A stretch of 26,005 nucleotides of DNA, taken from Verrucomicrobiota bacterium (GTDB taxonomy: Bacteria; Verrucomicrobiota; Verrucomicrobiia; Verrucomicrobiales; Verrucomicrobiaceae). Made by a program: the position numbers and the translations under genes. The stretch spans positions 1 to 26,005 of the forward strand of contig VFKY01000060.1 of NCBI GenBank assembly GCA_009885275.1, given 5' to 3'. Positions 15,147-23,435 of the stretch are shown here, piece by piece (the first letter of the stretch is position 1; each line of letters starts with the position of its first letter). The notes beneath the pieces are model-generated. The model worked only from the letters and a program-made list of their open reading frames with translations, was not told where the DNA came from and did not search any database.

Positions 15147-17546
15147 ATGATCACTAAAAAATGTATTTATAGCTTCTTAACTTTTGTGGCTATGACGATT
15201 TGCAGCCCGGCTGAGCAGAAAACGACAAGCGCAGATAATAAGCCAAAAAACTTAGTGTCAGCAGTGGAGTCAAAAAAAGAATCTGTGAAGGTTGCGGCGA
15301 AAGAGTCATCAATTGCCGGGGTTACCAAGTCTGATGTGACAGCGGTAGAAAATCATAATTGGTCGAGCTGGCGTGGTCCATTGCAGACCGGTGTCTCGAC
15401 TGAGCACTATAAAGACGGTAAGCTTAATCCAGTGCCGGCATGGGTCTATGATACCAAGGGACGTGGCGCACCTGTCGTATGTGATGGCAAACTATTCACA
15501 TGGGGCTATCGCGGTGAAACTTCCGAGCTAGTGGAAGTCTTAAGTTGCCTTGACGCTAAAACGGGCAAGAAAATATGGGAACATGAGTTCAAGGATTTCC
15601 TCAGTGACACAGTTTACGACAGGTACACGATAGGTGCTCCGACTGTCGATCCTGAGACTAAGCGTGTCTACCTGACCACTCACTATGGTTTGTTTATGAG
15701 CTTTGATTTCGAGGGTAAGGAGATCTTCCGTATTTCGATGATGGAAGATTTTGGCCGTATGAGTTTTCCAAACTCCCGTGTCGGCAGTGTTTCGATTGAG
15801 AGTGATCTTGCTATCCTTCATTGTATTTCTTCAAATTGGGGAGCCGACGGCCCTGCAGCGGATCGCTTCTACGCTTTCGATAAAATGACGGGCGAACTTG
15901 TTTGGTGGTCCATGCCGGGCGTGTCACCTCCGGTGGATAGCTCGTTTTCGACTCCTGTATTTGAAACACGCGACGGAAAACGCGTTTTCTATTCAGGCAC
16001 TGGCTGCGGTAATGTCGTCTGTGTCAATGCTCGCAATGGTAAGCCCTTGTGGCGTTGGCAGGCATGTAAGAATGGTGTGAATGCATCGGTGTTATTATAC
16101 AAAGGCAGTCTAATTTCTGTGCATGGTGATGAGAACGTGGATACTTCCGACAAAGGACGAATGGCGGCTATTAAGCTTCCTGAAAAACTAGCCCCCGCGG
16201 CACCTGGAGCGGAAAACAATGTGCTAGAACCGAGTGCCGAAGTTTGGCGCAATCCCATTGGCAGCAGTAACGGATCGCCCGTTCTTGTTGGGAATCAGAT
16301 TTACCAGCTTGATGACACTGGCGTGCTCAATGCGGTTAATGCAGATACGGGTGTGATTGAATGGACTAAAAAAGTAGCCACAGCAAACGTTCACGCCTCC
16401 ATCACGTTTGCTGATGGATTGATTTATGCGGCACTATTAGATGGTAGGTTGGCGATCTTGAAGCCCGGTGATAAAGACGCTGAACTGGTGCAGGAAGTAA
16501 AGCTGAGTGGACAGTGCATAGGCACTCCAGTCATTTCCAACGGACTTCTCTATGTTCATACTACCGACAAGTTTTATTGTTTTACTATCGAGAACAGCGG
16601 CATCACTTGGGATAAGGTGCCAGCACCTGAAATCCCTCAAGCAGGACCTGCAGCAGCATTGCAGATCATTCCCACGGAAGTGGTTCTCACTCCAGGTACA
16701 TCGGCGAAATTTCGCATTCGCAGTTTGGATAAAAATGGTTTTGTTGTCAACGAAGCAGTGAAAGCGACATGGGAGTCATTCATTCCTCCAACCGCAAAAG
16801 TGAAAAGTACATTGGATGCGAAGTTCAACGATGCTGGTGAATTGGTCGCAGCACCTGACGCCAAGCTTTCCGCAGGTGCATTCAAGGCAACAGCAGAGGG
16901 GGGTATTTTTAGCACCATTCGCGGCCGTGTATTACAAAACCTTCCCATCGCCATGGATTTTGAAAGCTATGAGTTGAATGAGGATCAACCGACAGAAGGG
17001 CTCAAATTTGCCTATCCACCTCTGCCTTGGATCGGTGCTCGCTTCAAGTTCGACGTGCGTGATATCAATGGCCAAAAGGTTTTTGCTAAAACATTTGATC
17101 GCATCCTCTTTCAACGCGCCACCACATTTATCGCACCATCAAATCTCTCGAACTACACGATACAAGCCGATGTTATGACAGATGGAAGTGCGCGTGTGAA
17201 ATCAGACATCGGCCTCTATAATCAGCGCTATCTCATCACCCTACGTGGGAACGCGAACCAGTTGGAAGTTAGTTCCAATCTGGAGAGACTCAAAGAAGTA
17301 GTGCCTTTCAAGATGACGGTAAACACTTGGTATGTATTGAAGACACGAGTCGATGTGAGCGCTGATGGCAGTGGTGTCGTTCGTGCCAAGGTATGGGATA
17401 AGGCCCAGCCAGAACCGGAAGCCTGGACGATGGAAGTGAAAGTCGCGATGGCTCACAAAAACGGTTCTCCCGGTTTGTTTAGTTTCACGCCACTCAATCA
17501 GAAGCGCGCCTATCTCGACAATGTCTCTGTGACTCCAAACAAATAA
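15147..17546 (+). CDS. Secreted PQQ-like beta-propeller protein with C-terminal LamG-like domain
   Basis: A 799-residue secreted protein. The ATG at 15147 gives a signal peptide (MITKKCIYSFLTFVAMTICS); an upstream in-frame ATG at 15069 would bury it and is rejected. A Lys/Ser-rich linker runs to about residue 70, then a beta-propeller starts at SSWRGPLQTGVS. Blade motifs of the PQQ_2/BamB kind are DAKTGKKIWEHEF, DKMTGELVWW, NARNGKPLWRWQA and NADTGVIEWTKK. From about residue 515 an Ig-like strand region (IIPTEVVLTPGTSAKFRIRSLDKNGF) follows, then a jelly-roll, LamG or 3-keto-disaccharide-hydrolase-like domain at the end (NYTIQADVMTD..RAYLDNVSVTPNK). I see no haem motif and no disulfide pair typical of PQQ alcohol dehydrogenases, so it need not bind PQQ. 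First gene of a five-gene co-oriented set; 33 bp before the next. Confidence 0.82.
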   Translation: MITKKCIYSFLTFVAMTICSPAEQKTTSADNKPKNLVSAVESKKESVKVAAKESSIAGVTKSDVTAVENHNWSSWRGPLQTGVSTEHYKDGKLNPVPAWVYDTKGRGAPVVCDGKLFTWGYRGETSELVEVLSCLDAKTGKKIWEHEFKDFLSDTVYDRYTIGAPTVDPETKRVYLTTHYGLFMSFDFEGKEIFRISMMEDFGRMSFPNSRVGSVSIESDLAILHCISSNWGADGPAADRFYAFDKMTGELVWWSMPGVSPPVDSSFSTPVFETRDGKRVFYSGTGCGNVVCVNARNGKPLWRWQACKNGVNASVLLYKGSLISVHGDENVDTSDKGRMAAIKLPEKLAPAAPGAENNVLEPSAEVWRNPIGSSNGSPVLVGNQIYQLDDTGVLNAVNADTGVIEWTKKVATANVHASITFADGLIYAALLDGRLAILKPGDKDAELVQEVKLSGQCIGTPVISNGLLYVHTTDKFYCFTIENSGITWDKVPAPEIPQAGPAAALQIIPTEVVLTPGTSAKFRIRSLDKNGFVVNEAVKATWESFIPPTAKVKSTLDAKFNDAGELVAAPDAKLSAGAFKATAEGGIFSTIRGRVLQNLPIAMDFESYELNEDQPTEGLKFAYPPLPWIGARFKFDVRDINGQKVFAKTFDRILFQRATTFIAPSNLSNYTIQADVMTDGSARVKSDIGLYNQRYLITLRGNANQLEVSSNLERLKEVVPFKMTVNTWYVLKTRVDVSADGSGVVRAKVWDKAQPEPEAWTMEVKVAMAHKNGSPGLFSFTPLNQKRAYLDNVSVTPNK

Positions 17547-17579
17547 AAAATTTCAACTCAATACCAAACAAAACGCACG

Positions 17580-19208
17580 ATGAAGAAATACACACTGATC
17601 ATATTTGCTGCCGCTTTAGTCTCAGGTTGTCTGCATGCCGCTGACTACCCACAATGGGGCGGTCAGAATTATCGGAATATGGTATCTGACGAAAAAGGAC
17701 TACCCGTGGATATCAATCCTGGGAAAAAACTTGGTCCCAAGGCTGCACCCAAAACAGCCGGTCGGCTTCGTCCCGATGCAGAAGAAGCCAATGCAGCGCC
17801 TGGTGCTGAAGATATTGACATGGCTACTACCAAAAACTGCCTCTGGGTGGCAAAGCTTGGCTCACAGACTTATGGCGCACCGATCATAGCGGATGGTAAG
17901 GTTTATATTGGAACAAATAATGAAAGCCCCCGCAACGGTGCTCATATTGGCGACCGCGGAATTGTGATGTGTTTTGAAGAAAAGACGGGGAAGTTTCTCT
18001 GGCAACTCGTCAGCCCAAAAATGGGGACAGGGAAAGTGAATGATTGGGAATATCTTGGCATCTGTGGCTCTCCAACCATCGTTGGCGATCGCGGTTATGT
18101 CCCGGGCAATCGTTGTCAGATCATCTGTTTCGATACCGCTGGTATGGCCAACGGAAATCAAGGCATGCAAGATGAGGCGGCTTTCATGGCGGCTCTCGGA
18201 CCTGACGGTAAACCTGTACCGGTTCAGCCTGGCGCTAAGGATGCGGATATCATCTGGGTCTATGACATGTATAAAGAGCTTGGTGTGTTCCAGCACAATG
18301 CCACCTCGGGTTATCCTCTTGTCGTCGGTGACAAAGTTTTCGTTCCGACCTGTAACGGAGTGGACTGGACGCATACCAATATCCCTGCACCGAACGCACC
18401 GAGTTTCATCATGCTGGACGCGAAGACTGGTACGCTTCTCGGTGAAATGGATCACACTGCAAGTGCCCGAGTACTGCATTGTTCATGGTCTTCTGCCATC
18501 GAAGTAAAAGTAAAAGAGCAACAGCAGATCGTCTTTGCCGCGGGTGATGGATGGATGTACGGCATGGCCCCTGAGACAAAAAAGGATGCTGACGGTCTGG
18601 ACATTCTCAAAGAGTACTGGCGCTATGACGCCAACCCCCCCGAATACCGTAAAGATGATAGTGGCAAACCCCGCAAGTATGCTGAATTCGACGGACCCAG
18701 TGAAATCATCGCCACCCCTGTATTCTACGATGGCCTTGTCTATGTGCCGATTGGTCAAGATCCTGAGCACGGTGAAGGGCTCGGTATGTTGAGTGCTATT
18801 GACCCCACGATGACAGGTGATATCAGCGGCAAGGCAGTTTGGACTTTTAAGGGTATTGAGCGTTCCATCAGCACCCCGGCGATCAAGGATGGGCTGATTT
18901 ATCTTAGTGATTACACAGGTCGTATGTTTTGTATTGATGCGAAAACCGGCAAGGAACATTGGAAGTATGACACCAAAGGACACATCTGGTGCAGTCCAGT
19001 GGTTGCCGATGGTAAAATATATATTGGAAATGAAGAGGGTGAGCTTTTCATTCTTGCTGAGGGCAAGGAGATGAAGGAGCTCGCCACCGTTGAGTTTCCC
19101 GCACCCCTTATGGGCGGAATTTCTGTTGCCAATGGCGTCCTATACGTCGCTTCACATACCCATCTTTATGCCTTCAAAGAAGGTGCCAAGGGCGTGGCCA
19201 AAAATTAA
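17580..19208 (+). CDS. Secreted PQQ-like beta-propeller (lipo)protein
   Basis: A 542-residue protein with an export signal, MKKYTLIIFAAALVSGCLHA. LVSGC could be a lipobox with Cys17 as the lipid site; cleavage after LHA by signal peptidase I is the alternative. The mature part begins DYPQWGGQNYRNM, the usual start of PQQ-propeller proteins (QWGGxxRN). Blades show TYGAPIIADGKVYIGTNN, EEKTGKFLWQL, GSPTIVGDRGYVPGNRCQIICFD, HCSWSSAI and DAKTGKEHWKYDTKGHIWCSPVVADGKIYIG. Similar proteins abound in planctomycetes and Verrucomicrobia, usually with no known job; they may be scaffolds or sugar/quinone-binding. True dehydrogenase activity is not supported by any visible active-site motif. Its neighbours are the other propeller (33 bp) and the adenylating enzyme (48 bp), which suggests one operon. 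Confidence 0.82.
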   Translation: MKKYTLIIFAAALVSGCLHAADYPQWGGQNYRNMVSDEKGLPVDINPGKKLGPKAAPKTAGRLRPDAEEANAAPGAEDIDMATTKNCLWVAKLGSQTYGAPIIADGKVYIGTNNESPRNGAHIGDRGIVMCFEEKTGKFLWQLVSPKMGTGKVNDWEYLGICGSPTIVGDRGYVPGNRCQIICFDTAGMANGNQGMQDEAAFMAALGPDGKPVPVQPGAKDADIIWVYDMYKELGVFQHNATSGYPLVVGDKVFVPTCNGVDWTHTNIPAPNAPSFIMLDAKTGTLLGEMDHTASARVLHCSWSSAIEVKVKEQQQIVFAAGDGWMYGMAPETKKDADGLDILKEYWRYDANPPEYRKDDSGKPRKYAEFDGPSEIIATPVFYDGLVYVPIGQDPEHGEGLGMLSAIDPTMTGDISGKAVWTFKGIERSISTPAIKDGLIYLSDYTGRMFCIDAKTGKEHWKYDTKGHIWCSPVVADGKIYIGNEEGELFILAEGKEMKELATVEFPAPLMGGISVANGVLYVASHTHLYAFKEGAKGVAKN

Positions 19209-19256
19209 TCAACTGATCAAACTTCATTTCGCCTTCATTCGTATTTCAAACTGTCT

Positions 19257-20306
19257 ATGAACTCTCAAGAACAACTCGATAATCATCTTCGCGAAATCAT
19301 TCAATGGCATTTCTCACCTGAAACAGGTTGCCCCTTTTGGCTTGAGTGGATGTCAAAAAACTTTGATCCCCGTAAGGTGATCAAAACAATTGAAGATGTA
19401 AAAAAGTTTCCGCATTTCGAAGACGAATGGCTCCGTGATCTCCAGCCTGAAGTTTGGATACCCGCGGCTTATAAAGGTCGCCCCTTTAACATTTTTGAAA
19501 CTGGCGGCACCACTGGCATGCCCAAGCAGCGTATCGGTTGGGAAGATTATAAAACAGACTACAGTGAATTTTCTGAGAAGATCAGCGACGAGCATTTTCC
19601 GCGTGGTGGTGCTTGGCTCATGATGGGGCCTACGGGTCCTCGGCGTCTTCGCCTCGCCATCGAGCATCTCGCCAATGTTCGTGGTTCTTCCTGTTATTTC
19701 ATTGATCTTGATCCTCGTTTTGTGAAGAAGCTGATAACGAATAAACAGTTTGATGTGGCTAAGCAATACATGGAACACGTGGCTGATCAGGCTGCGATCA
19801 TCTTAAAAAATCGCAAAGTCAGCGGTCTTTTTACCACACCGAAATTGCTCGAAGCATTATCTGAAAAAGTTGATATCTATGCGTCTGGTATTCGTGGTGT
19901 TTTCTGTGGTGGCACGACGATGTTGCCCCAGTATGTGCGCTTTATTGTAGAAGAAGTATTAGAGAATCGGATTGGCTTCTACCCCACTTATGGCAACACC
20001 CTGATGGGACTAGCCGCGAGTGTGCCGCTTACTCCGGAAGACAAATACTCGATTACTTACTACGCCCCGCAGCCTCGCGCTGTGCTCCGTGTGGTGAATC
20101 CCGAGAAGACCGAGGATACGGTGGAGTATGACACTTGGGGGCGAGTGGAGTTGACCACGATGACGAAGGAATTCTTTATGCCACGTTTTCTTGAGCGTGA
20201 TGAAGCTTTGCGTCGCAAGCCGCGCGCACCCTACACTTGGGACGGGGTCGCTGAAGTGCGTCCTTTTGGAGCCATGGAAAACAAGATCGTGGAGGGAGTT
20301 TATTGA
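19257..20306 (+). CDS. Short ANL-superfamily adenylating enzyme (LuxE/phenylacetate-CoA-ligase-like)
   Basis: A 349-residue protein. The AMP-forming P-loop is FETGGTTGMPKQ (80-91); a second core motif GVFCGGTTMLPQ lies near 214-225, the A5-like FYPTYGNTLMG at 241-251 and the acid-containing DTWGRVELTTMTKEFFMPRFLERDE at 292-316 (A7/A8 region). The protein ends soon after, so the mobile C-terminal subdomain with the usual catalytic Lys is missing or very short. Acyl-protein synthetases such as LuxE are of this short form. The likely reaction is ATP-dependent activation of a carboxylic acid to acyl-AMP. The ALDH-family gene follows after only 3 bp, and an iron alcohol dehydrogenase after that, in line with passing an acyl group for reduction. 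The acid is unknown; fatty, aromatic or sugar-derived acids are all open. Confidence 0.72.
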   Translation: MNSQEQLDNHLREIIQWHFSPETGCPFWLEWMSKNFDPRKVIKTIEDVKKFPHFEDEWLRDLQPEVWIPAAYKGRPFNIFETGGTTGMPKQRIGWEDYKTDYSEFSEKISDEHFPRGGAWLMMGPTGPRRLRLAIEHLANVRGSSCYFIDLDPRFVKKLITNKQFDVAKQYMEHVADQAAIILKNRKVSGLFTTPKLLEALSEKVDIYASGIRGVFCGGTTMLPQYVRFIVEEVLENRIGFYPTYGNTLMGLAASVPLTPEDKYSITYYAPQPRAVLRVVNPEKTEDTVEYDTWGRVELTTMTKEFFMPRFLERDEALRRKPRAPYTWDGVAEVRPFGAMENKIVEGVY

Positions 20307-20309
20307 GCC

Positions 20310-21740
20310 ATGTCGTTACCGCATCTTCCCGCTCTGCGCAAAGGTAAGCCCTACGAAAGTCTCGATAAAACAGAAGTCAAAGATCACCGCACTGGTGAGA
20401 TCTTGGCTACAGTCAGTCAGGTTGGCGCAGGTATTTTGCGCAAGGATTTGAGTCGTATTGGTGAAGCTCGTGACGACCTTCGTAAGTTCACCGTGGAGCA
20501 ATTGATTGCCATTTCTGCAAAGGCTGGCGACTTGTTTCTTAATGCTGAACTGACGTTTGGCGATCAAGGACACCTTCAAACACCGCAGCAATACACGGAG
20601 ACGCTTAGTCGTACCAGCGGTCTTCCGCATGTCATGGTGAAGCGCAACATGGCCAAAATTGCTGACGCGCTTTTTAACATGCGCACCGTGCTCAACGGAC
20701 TGACTCGCGGGCTGGACATGAGTATCATTGACATTGGGTATGGAGAACAAGCGGGATGCCCTGTGAGTTATTATCCCACTACGAATGCCTTGGGCTTAGT
20801 CATGCCGAGTAACTCGCCAGCTGTGAATTCGCTCTGGTTGCCAGCCATCGCACTCAAAACCCCGGTCATTATCAAGCCCGGTCGCGAAGAACCGTGGACG
20901 CCCTATCGTTTGATTCAGGCATTCATTGCAGCAGGCGCACCCGCATCTGCCTTTGGGTTTTATCCGACAGATCACGAAGGTTCAGGTGAAGTGATGAAGA
21001 CTTGTGGGCGCGCTTTGATTTTTGGCGATGCCAATACAGTTGCTCAATATAAGGACAATCCGAAATTTGAATGTCATGGTCCGGGCTTTAGCAAGGTTCT
21101 TATAGGTGAAGATGAAATTGAACGCTGGCCGGAGTTCATCGATGTTATCGCAGGCTCTATAGCTGACAATGGCGGACGCTCCTGCATCAATGCCTCTGCC
21201 GTAGTTGTTGCAAAATATGGTAGAGAGATCGCTGAAGCCCTGGCGAAGAAGCTTGGCCCGATCACTCCGTTGCCCTCTGATGATCCCAATGCCAAGCTAT
21301 CCGGATTTGCTAACGTTAAGATGGCCGAGTTCATTGATTCTGCGATCGAATCAGGACTTAAAGAGCCCGGAGCAGAAGATGTCACCGCTAAGTATCGTCA
21401 GGGTTCCCGTAAAACGGAACTTGGTGGCGGAGTTTATATGCAGCCCACCATCGTAAGGTGTGACTCCTTCAAGCATACCATGAGTAACCGGGAGTATCTC
21501 TGTCCCTATGCCAGTGTGGTGGAAGTTCCGCAAAGTGAGATGCTGGAACAAATTGGGCCTTCTTTGGTGGTGACCGCCATCACGAAGGATAAGAAGTTCA
21601 TCGATCAATTGTTGGAGTCGCCACTCATCGAAAGACTTAATATCGGACCGATTTCCACGATGAAAATTTCATGGAATCAACCGCATGAAGGCAACATGTT
21701 TGAGTTTCTCTACAAGCGCCGTTCCATTGACTTTGCTTAA
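20310..21740 (+). CDS. Aldehyde dehydrogenase superfamily protein, possible acyl reductase
   Basis: A 476-residue NAD(P)-dependent ALDH-superfamily member. Catalytic Cys292 is in NGGRSCINASAV. The cofactor-binding region is TNALGLVMPSNSPAVNSLWLPAIALKTPVIIKPG (158-191) and the conserved NREYLCPYASV is at 393-403. The usual ELGGK segment, whose Glu acts as base in aldehyde oxidation, reads HGPGFSK (256-262), which is closer to the GPGNxP type of CoA-acylating enzymes (EutE/PduP/AdhE) and LuxC-like reductases. So acyl transfer or acyl reduction is more likely than water-dependent oxidation. Starting ATG is 3 bp after the ligase stop, strong evidence of translational coupling. The next gene encodes an iron alcohol dehydrogenase. 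Substrate and cofactor preference are not known. Confidence 0.82.
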   Translation: MSLPHLPALRKGKPYESLDKTEVKDHRTGEILATVSQVGAGILRKDLSRIGEARDDLRKFTVEQLIAISAKAGDLFLNAELTFGDQGHLQTPQQYTETLSRTSGLPHVMVKRNMAKIADALFNMRTVLNGLTRGLDMSIIDIGYGEQAGCPVSYYPTTNALGLVMPSNSPAVNSLWLPAIALKTPVIIKPGREEPWTPYRLIQAFIAAGAPASAFGFYPTDHEGSGEVMKTCGRALIFGDANTVAQYKDNPKFECHGPGFSKVLIGEDEIERWPEFIDVIAGSIADNGGRSCINASAVVVAKYGREIAEALAKKLGPITPLPSDDPNAKLSGFANVKMAEFIDSAIESGLKEPGAEDVTAKYRQGSRKTELGGGVYMQPTIVRCDSFKHTMSNREYLCPYASVVEVPQSEMLEQIGPSLVVTAITKDKKFIDQLLESPLIERLNIGPISTMKISWNQPHEGNMFEFLYKRRSIDFA

Positions 21741-21767
21741 ACGTAGAGTGTTAGTGGAACTCAATTC

Positions 21768-22886
21768 ATGAATTCATTCGACCATTCGCCGCGCACGCGA
21801 CTTGTATACGGCAACGGTACGCTTTCGCGTATTGGTGAACTCGTGCGTGAGCTTGCAGGGCATAAAGTGCTGCTGGTCACGGATGCTGGCATCGTGAAAG
21901 CTGGTCATGCCGAGCGAGCCATTAATTTTTTGAAAAGTACAGGCTTGGAAGTGGCCTTGTATGACCAGGTTCATGAGAATCCTAGTACTAAAGATGTGGA
22001 TGATTGTGTGATCGCAGCGCGTGATTTTGAAGCGGATTTTCTTATCGGTCTCGGTGGCGGTAGCAGCATGGATACGGCAAAGGGATGCAACTTCATAGTG
22101 ACCAATGGGGGGAGGATGCAGGACTATTGGGGTGTTGGTAAAGCCACCAAGCCCATGCTGCCCATGATTGCTATTCCCACTACGGCAGGCACGGGAAGTG
22201 AGTGCCAGAGCTTTGCTCTGATTTCCGACGAAGTAACGCATGTTAAGATGGCCTGTGGAGATCCCAAAGCAGCAGCAAAAGTAGCCTTGCTCGATCCCGA
22301 GCTCACAATATCGCAACCGAGACGAGTTACTGCGGTGACAGGAATCGACGCGATCGCTCATGCCTTGGAGACCGCGGTTACGACGAAGCGTAATCCGCTT
22401 TCGGGAACATACTCTCGACAAGCGTTCCGTTTTCTGACGAAAGGCTTTGAGTGTGTTTTGGCAGATCCCACCGATATAGAAGCTCGCAGTTCTATGCTTT
22501 TGGGCGCGGCATTTGCGGGGATTGCTATCGAAAATTCGATGCTTGGCGCGGCCCATTCATGTGCGAATCCCCTGACGGCAGAATATCATTTGGTGCATGG
22601 GCAAGCAGTTGGATTGATGTTGCCACACGTCATTCGTTTCAATTCTGTCCTCCCTGAAGTGGCCGCTATCTATCACAGCTATTTTGAAGGGGATCTTTCT
22701 GACTATATTGTGAAGCTCCTTCGAGTCGCAGGTCTGGCAACCAACCTTCAAGAACTAGGAGTTAAAGAGGAGAGTATTCCCTCATTGTCCGCTAGTGCTG
22801 CAAAACAATGGACGGCCCAGTTCAATGCCCGCCCCATTACGGAAAGCGATTTTGCTAGGCTCTATCAGGCGGCAATGCATGATTGA
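21768..22886 (+). CDS. Group III iron-containing alcohol dehydrogenase
   Basis: A 372-residue enzyme of the Fe-ADH family (PF00465), which interconverts alcohols and aldehydes with NAD(P). NAD binding is shown by GLGGGSSMDTAKG (94-106). Metal ligands fit the FucO/AdhII pattern: Asp194 and His198 in GIDAIAHALE, His263 in LGAAHSCANPL, and His277 in YHLVHGQAVG. IPTTAGTGSE (136-145) is the other strong family motif. Full length. It follows the ALDH gene by 27 bp and ends the operon; a REP-like hairpin lies just beyond. In the acid-reduction reading it makes the alcohol from the aldehyde, and in the reverse reading it begins alcohol oxidation. The substrate is unknown. Confidence 0.92.
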   Translation: MNSFDHSPRTRLVYGNGTLSRIGELVRELAGHKVLLVTDAGIVKAGHAERAINFLKSTGLEVALYDQVHENPSTKDVDDCVIAARDFEADFLIGLGGGSSMDTAKGCNFIVTNGGRMQDYWGVGKATKPMLPMIAIPTTAGTGSECQSFALISDEVTHVKMACGDPKAAAKVALLDPELTISQPRRVTAVTGIDAIAHALETAVTTKRNPLSGTYSRQAFRFLTKGFECVLADPTDIEARSSMLLGAAFAGIAIENSMLGAAHSCANPLTAEYHLVHGQAVGLMLPHVIRFNSVLPEVAAIYHSYFEGDLSDYIVKLLRVAGLATNLQELGVKEESIPSLSASAAKQWTAQFNARPITESDFARLYQAAMHD

Positions 22887-22900
22887 GTGATCCTTTGTAG

Positions 22901-22919
22901 GGCGGGCGCTCCGCCCGCC
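22901..22919. repeat. REP-like palindrome, family B
   Basis: An 8-bp perfect stem GGCGGGCG/CGCCCGCC with CTC loop, preceded by TTTGTAG. The same lead sequence TTTGTAGGGCG occurs at 23290. It lies between convergent genes (Fe-ADH and the small membrane protein) and could also act as a shared mRNA-end hairpin. Confidence 0.7.
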
Positions 22920-23213
22920 TCATTGCAGAGGAATGAAGACGGCGAACTCGATGGCAAAGTTGCCCATCATGAAAACGATACTGAGGCCGATGATGCCGCC
23001 GATGCCCCATTGCCGACGAGCTGAAATCCCGCGGGCGAGGTAGATGGAGGCGATCATTTGCACGAGCATGATGGCTCCGAGAATCAGCACAAAATCCAAA
23101 GCCTTTCCCGCGAAAAAAGGCAGCACCAGCAGAATGGTGGAGGAAAACAGCCAGGAGAGCCAGTGAGGTTTGAGACTCTGCGGTTGAGGCATAAGAGGTG
23201 GCGCGGCATCCAT
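22920..23213 (-). CDS. Small hypothetical membrane protein
   Basis: A 97-residue protein from the ATG at 23211-23213; a GTG at 23259-23261 would give 113 residues with a Cys-rich, non-hydrophobic addition and is less likely. After a short Pro-rich cytoplasmic stretch (MDAAPPLMPQPQSLKPH) come about three membrane helices: WLSWLFSSTILLVLPFF, FVLILGAIMLVQMIASIYLA and GIGGIIGLSIVFMMGNFAIEFAVFI. I do not recognise a family. The 3' end abuts repeat B on the side of the Fe-ADH gene. Its codon pattern looks like a true gene because the hydrophobic periodicity holds to the stop. No function can be given. Confidence 0.55.
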   Translation of the reverse strand: MDAAPPLMPQPQSLKPHWLSWLFSSTILLVLPFFAGKALDFVLILGAIMLVQMIASIYLARGISARRQWGIGGIIGLSIVFMMGNFAIEFAVFIPLQ

Positions 23214-23289
23214 GACAGCAAAGACTCTCTGAAGTCGGCATAATTGGCAAGCAGGGATCACGGCAAAATGACTCCCTGTGCTGACATGC

Positions 23290-23352
23290 TTTGTAGGGCG
23301 ACCGCTCCGGTCGCCTTTTTCAATAGGGCGGGCGGAGCGTCCGCCCTACAAA
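23290..23352. repeat. REP-like paired palindrome, family B
   Basis: Two stems lie head to tail: GGCGACCG/CGGTCGCC (23297-23315, loop CTC) and AGGGCGG/CCGCCCT (23325-23347). The outer ends also pair over 11 bp (TTTGTAGGGCG with CGCCCTACAAA, 23290-23300 and 23342-23352). So the element is a BIME-like double palindrome, sharing its lead sequence and CTC loop with 22901. Confidence 0.75.
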
Positions 23353-23435
23353 ATACCCGTAAGGAAGCGCGGACCCATGCTAAGAAGATACGACACTTGA
23401 AAGACTCGGCCCCCGGCTTCATGTTACCCTCCATC

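Noticed and set aside
17862..18479. Minus-strand open frame of 205 codons
   Set aside because: Fully antisense to the second propeller gene; no recognisable domain or start signal.
15147..19208. Calling the two propellers PQQ-dependent alcohol dehydrogenases
   Set aside because: Only the propeller repeats are visible. No haem motif, no vicinal Cys pair and no catalytic Asp motif of quinoprotein dehydrogenases was found.
21774..22556. Minus-strand open frame of 260 codons
   Set aside because: Lies wholly inside the Fe-ADH gene, whose metal ligands and NAD motif are clear; the reverse reading is rich in Cys, His and Arg with no motif.
23244..23435. N-terminal extension of the esterase from a TTG
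   Set aside because: It would translate the family B REP element and hide a clear signal peptide starting at 23436.
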